Assembly: GCF_036588685.1 (NCBI RefSeq)
Contig: NC_086381.1
Location: forward strand, 65,789,436-65,853,435
Source of the DNA: Mytilus trossulus
Lineage: Eukaryota > Mollusca > Bivalvia > Mytilida > Mytilidae
Length of the DNA stretch: 64,000 bases
Direction of reading: 5' to 3'
A model generated the notes under the pieces. That model saw only the letters and a list, made by a program, of their open reading frames with translations. It made no database searches and had not been told where the DNA came from. The position numbers and the translations under genes are program-made. This document shows positions 61,726-64,000 of the stretch, one piece after another. The first letter of the stretch is position 1. Each line of letters begins with the position of its first letter.

Positions 61726-62884
61726 ATTAAAAAAAAAGCTTCTTTGTCAAGTGTTGTTTGAATAATTAGATATCTCAAGATACACGGCGGCCGACTAAAG
61801 TAAATTCAAACACAGTTTGACGTACAATGAGTGATCATATTTTCCTTGTGATGTTTTAAATCAAAATAGTCAATTTGTTGATATAAATATACTAGTAGTG
61901 CTTTACTCATTTTAGTAATATTAGTTATAGTACTCTTATCATATCTGATTTAGTGATGTAAATGAAAACACGGTATGATCCAGACTCAACATATTGCACT
62001 ACAATAATAAAAAAAAATCTGCCCTATGGTTGTCTGATCTTGAAGCGGTTGGCAGGCTTTCAAACTCACTGACCATACGCTTCCTCAACTTTAATGTACA
62101 GCTCATCATGGGACTTTTTCTAAACAATTAAAAATACGTCATATGTTATATTTTCCCCTTGCTTCAAATGTTTTGTTTCGGATTATTTATATCAAATTTG
62201 CAGATACATGTTTGTAAATACGTGTAATCAAATGATATGGAGGTATTATAAGATTTAGTTCATGCAAATGCGACTACAGAAACATTTTTGTGACTTAAAG
62301 GTTGATTTCCAAAGACTCTAAGAGAAAACGTTACGCAACATGCGTTACCGTTAAAATCAACCAAAATTGATTATTAGTATGATAAAAATATATTTTCTCA
62401 ATAGTAATACAGCATTCTTATAAAATTGTTTCGTTTTTGCATTTGTTTTGAATCGATTTATCTACTGGAAGTATCCGTGAATTGAAATTGCACCTATGAC
62501 CTTTGACCTCGATTAAAAAAAAAATGCACCACAATTTCTTTTGACGACCGCGATATTTAGAAAGTACACATTCTTAGCTTTCCAGTGATATATAATTTGG
62601 CCGTGTGTTAGGTAGGTGCATTAAAAATGTAAATGTGGCTCTCATATCACTCGCCTAATATATGATGTATATATTTGCAAGTGAACAAATAAAAGGGTTC
62701 ATACATTGTTCAGTACCAACATGAAAGAAGAAACACAGCAAATGTCTACGGTTAGGTTGATGATTGATGCTATGCTCTACCCATAATTTAACCATGACAC
62801 CAAGGGTAACTGGGAAATATAAATATTCTCCCTGTGGTCTTCGGCAAAATAAATCAAAATTTGAATGAAATGCATATGGGTGGG

Positions 62885-63105
62885 AATAGACTTTAAAAGA
62901 GGGACGAAAGATACCAAAGGGACAGTCAAACTCATAAATCTAAAACAAACTGACAACGCCATGGCTAAAAATGAAAAAGACAAACAGAAAAACAATAGTA
63001 CACATGACACAACATAGAAAACTAAAGAATAAACAACACGAACCCCACCAAAAACTAGGGGTGCTTTCAGGTGCTCCGGAAGGGTAAGCAGATGGTGCTT
63101 ATAAT
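62885..63105 (-). repeat. Interspersed repeat A, minus copy
   Basis: Reverse complement of 26345-26612: GAGGGACGAAAGATACCAAA, AATGAAAAAGACAAACAGAA and AACAACACGAACCCCACC. Diverged by scattered substitutions. Confidence 0.85.
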
Positions 63106-63469
63106 AACCAGAAAGACCTGACCAATCGTTTAGGTTTTTGCATCAAAGTAGAAAGACCTTAATGTTCGAGGAATTTAAGCATAATCTGTATACCTTAAAA
63201 ATTAAACAAACACAAAAACATAATTGAAAAATGCAAACCAGTTAATATTAAGAATTGTCTCTTCATCTTTATATCTTCACATTAAAGTAACTGTATTACT
63301 ATCAGTTACATGTTCATTGTTAACACATATTATTTAGCCTTAATGTCACTCTATGGTAATCTATGACCCCCTAGGACCCGCCTCTGAGATTCAGGCCAAA
63401 AAGCTTAACCTTTAATCCATTGATTGTTTTTGATGGCTTCCTATATCAAAAAGAATATGTGGTATTGAA

Positions 63470-64000
63470 ACAGCTCTTCGCAAGAGACCAAACGAAACAA
63501 AAATGAAGAACTATAGGTCACCGTACGGCCCTGAACAATAAACAAACCCCGCACCACTATAAAACACACCGAAATGACAAATGTATGCACAAAATGGTGA
63601 ACAAACAAAAAATATATAACTACTGAATTACACGCTCCTGGCTTTGGACAGGCACATACAGAATATGGCGGGATTAAACATGCACCATTTTTTGCTTTAA
63701 AAATGCCCTGTACCCAAGTCAGGAATATGCCATTGTTATATTATAGTTCGTTTCTGTGTGTATTACATTATAACGTTGTGTCGTTTGTTTTCTCTTATTT
63801 TTGAGTGTAAATTCACATTGCGATAAGACGTGTCACGGTACTTGTCTATCTCAAATTCATGTATTTGGTTTTGATGTTATATCTATGTTATATTTGTTAT
63901 TCTCGTGGGATTTTGTCTATTTGTGTTATATTTTAGTGTTATGTCGTTGTTCTCCTCTTATATTTAATGCGTTTCCCTCTGTTTTAGTTTGTTACCCCGA
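63470..64000. repeat. Repeat B end and a related repeat cut by the window edge
   Basis: 63470-63600 has AAACGAAACAAAAATGAAGA, ACTATAGGTCACCGTACGGC and CCCTGAACAATAAAC. From 63655 GGCGGGATTAAACATGCACC and TGTACCCAAGTCAGGAATAT lead into a T/G-rich stretch reaching the window end. Similar text is at 57390 and 60965. No gene. Confidence 0.6.

Larger units (their letters stand above)
58623..62662. mobile_element. Decayed DNA transposon, about 4 kb, with long TIRs
   Basis: The left arm (from TAGGCGAGTG at 58623: GCACCCACCTAACACAAGGC, CGGTCGTCACAAAATCG, ACGGTGCAGTTTTTG) is matched in reverse by the right arm ending at about 62662 (minus strand: TTAGGCGAGTGATATGAG, GCACCTACCTAACACACGGC, CGGTCGTCAAAAGAAATTG, GGTGCATTTTTT). 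Similarity is moderate over some 170-200 bp. Broken coding sequence lies inside on the plus strand. Mussel repeats at 61100-61230 and 61580-61725 are nested. The transposon family is not recognised. Confidence 0.55.

Overview
The window looks like nuclear DNA of a bivalve mollusc, most likely a marine mussel (Mytilus or a close relative). It is strongly AT-rich. Genes have short exons with GT-AG introns of 0.3 to 5 kb. The intergenic DNA is packed with interspersed repeats of a type I associate with mussel genomes (inference, not checked against a database). No prokaryotic, viral or organellar gene block is present.

Three protein-coding loci can be reconstructed to the base. (1) Minus strand, 15769 to 4983: a five-exon, 640-residue adaptor with an N-terminal death domain, a long Pro/Ser-rich linker and a C-terminal SEFIR domain, i.e. 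an Act1/CIKS (TRAF3IP2)-like protein of IL-17-type signalling. (2) Plus strand, 27838 to 32641: a four-exon, 146-residue SDHAF2, the factor that flavinylates succinate dehydrogenase in mitochondria. A decayed duplicate of its last exon lies just upstream of the real one. (3) Minus strand, 51657 to 38154: a cathepsin D-type aspartic protease with eight constant exons followed by three complete, tandemly duplicated last exons, giving predicted proteins of 394, 399 or 393 residues. A TCACGTGA (CLEAR-type) site lies 82 bp upstream of its start codon.

Mobile DNA fills the rest. Main items: a 3.5 kb element (17926-21439) with 23-bp terminal inverted repeats, an internal palindrome with arms of about 1.1 kb and eight identical copies of the 14-mer GTCAGGAGTGTGAC, inserted in a repeat whose uninterrupted copy lies at about 10.85-11.36 kb; a 3' LINE fragment (22.5-24.0 kb) bounded by 16-bp inverted repeats; an internally deleted BEL/Pao LTR retrotransposon with apparently identical 190-bp LTRs and a CATTA target duplication inside cathepsin D intron 6; a decayed 4 kb TIR element at 58.6-62.7 kb; a tRNA-derived SINE at 55.7-55.9 kb; several MITEs; three minisatellites; and a candidate hammerhead ribozyme at 6.6 kb.

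Layout: 1-4982 repeats downstream of gene 1; 4983-15828 gene 1; 15829-27837 intergenic DNA with the palindromic element, the LINE and a foldback element just upstream of SDHAF2; 27838-32641 SDHAF2; 32642-38153 repeats; 38154-51657 cathepsin D with the BEL element nested in intron 6; 51658-64000 intergenic DNA, almost all repeats and decayed transposons. The three genes do not form a pathway. They share only a pattern of local exon duplication: a partial exon 2 copy in gene 1, a last-exon copy in SDHAF2 and three last exons in cathepsin D.
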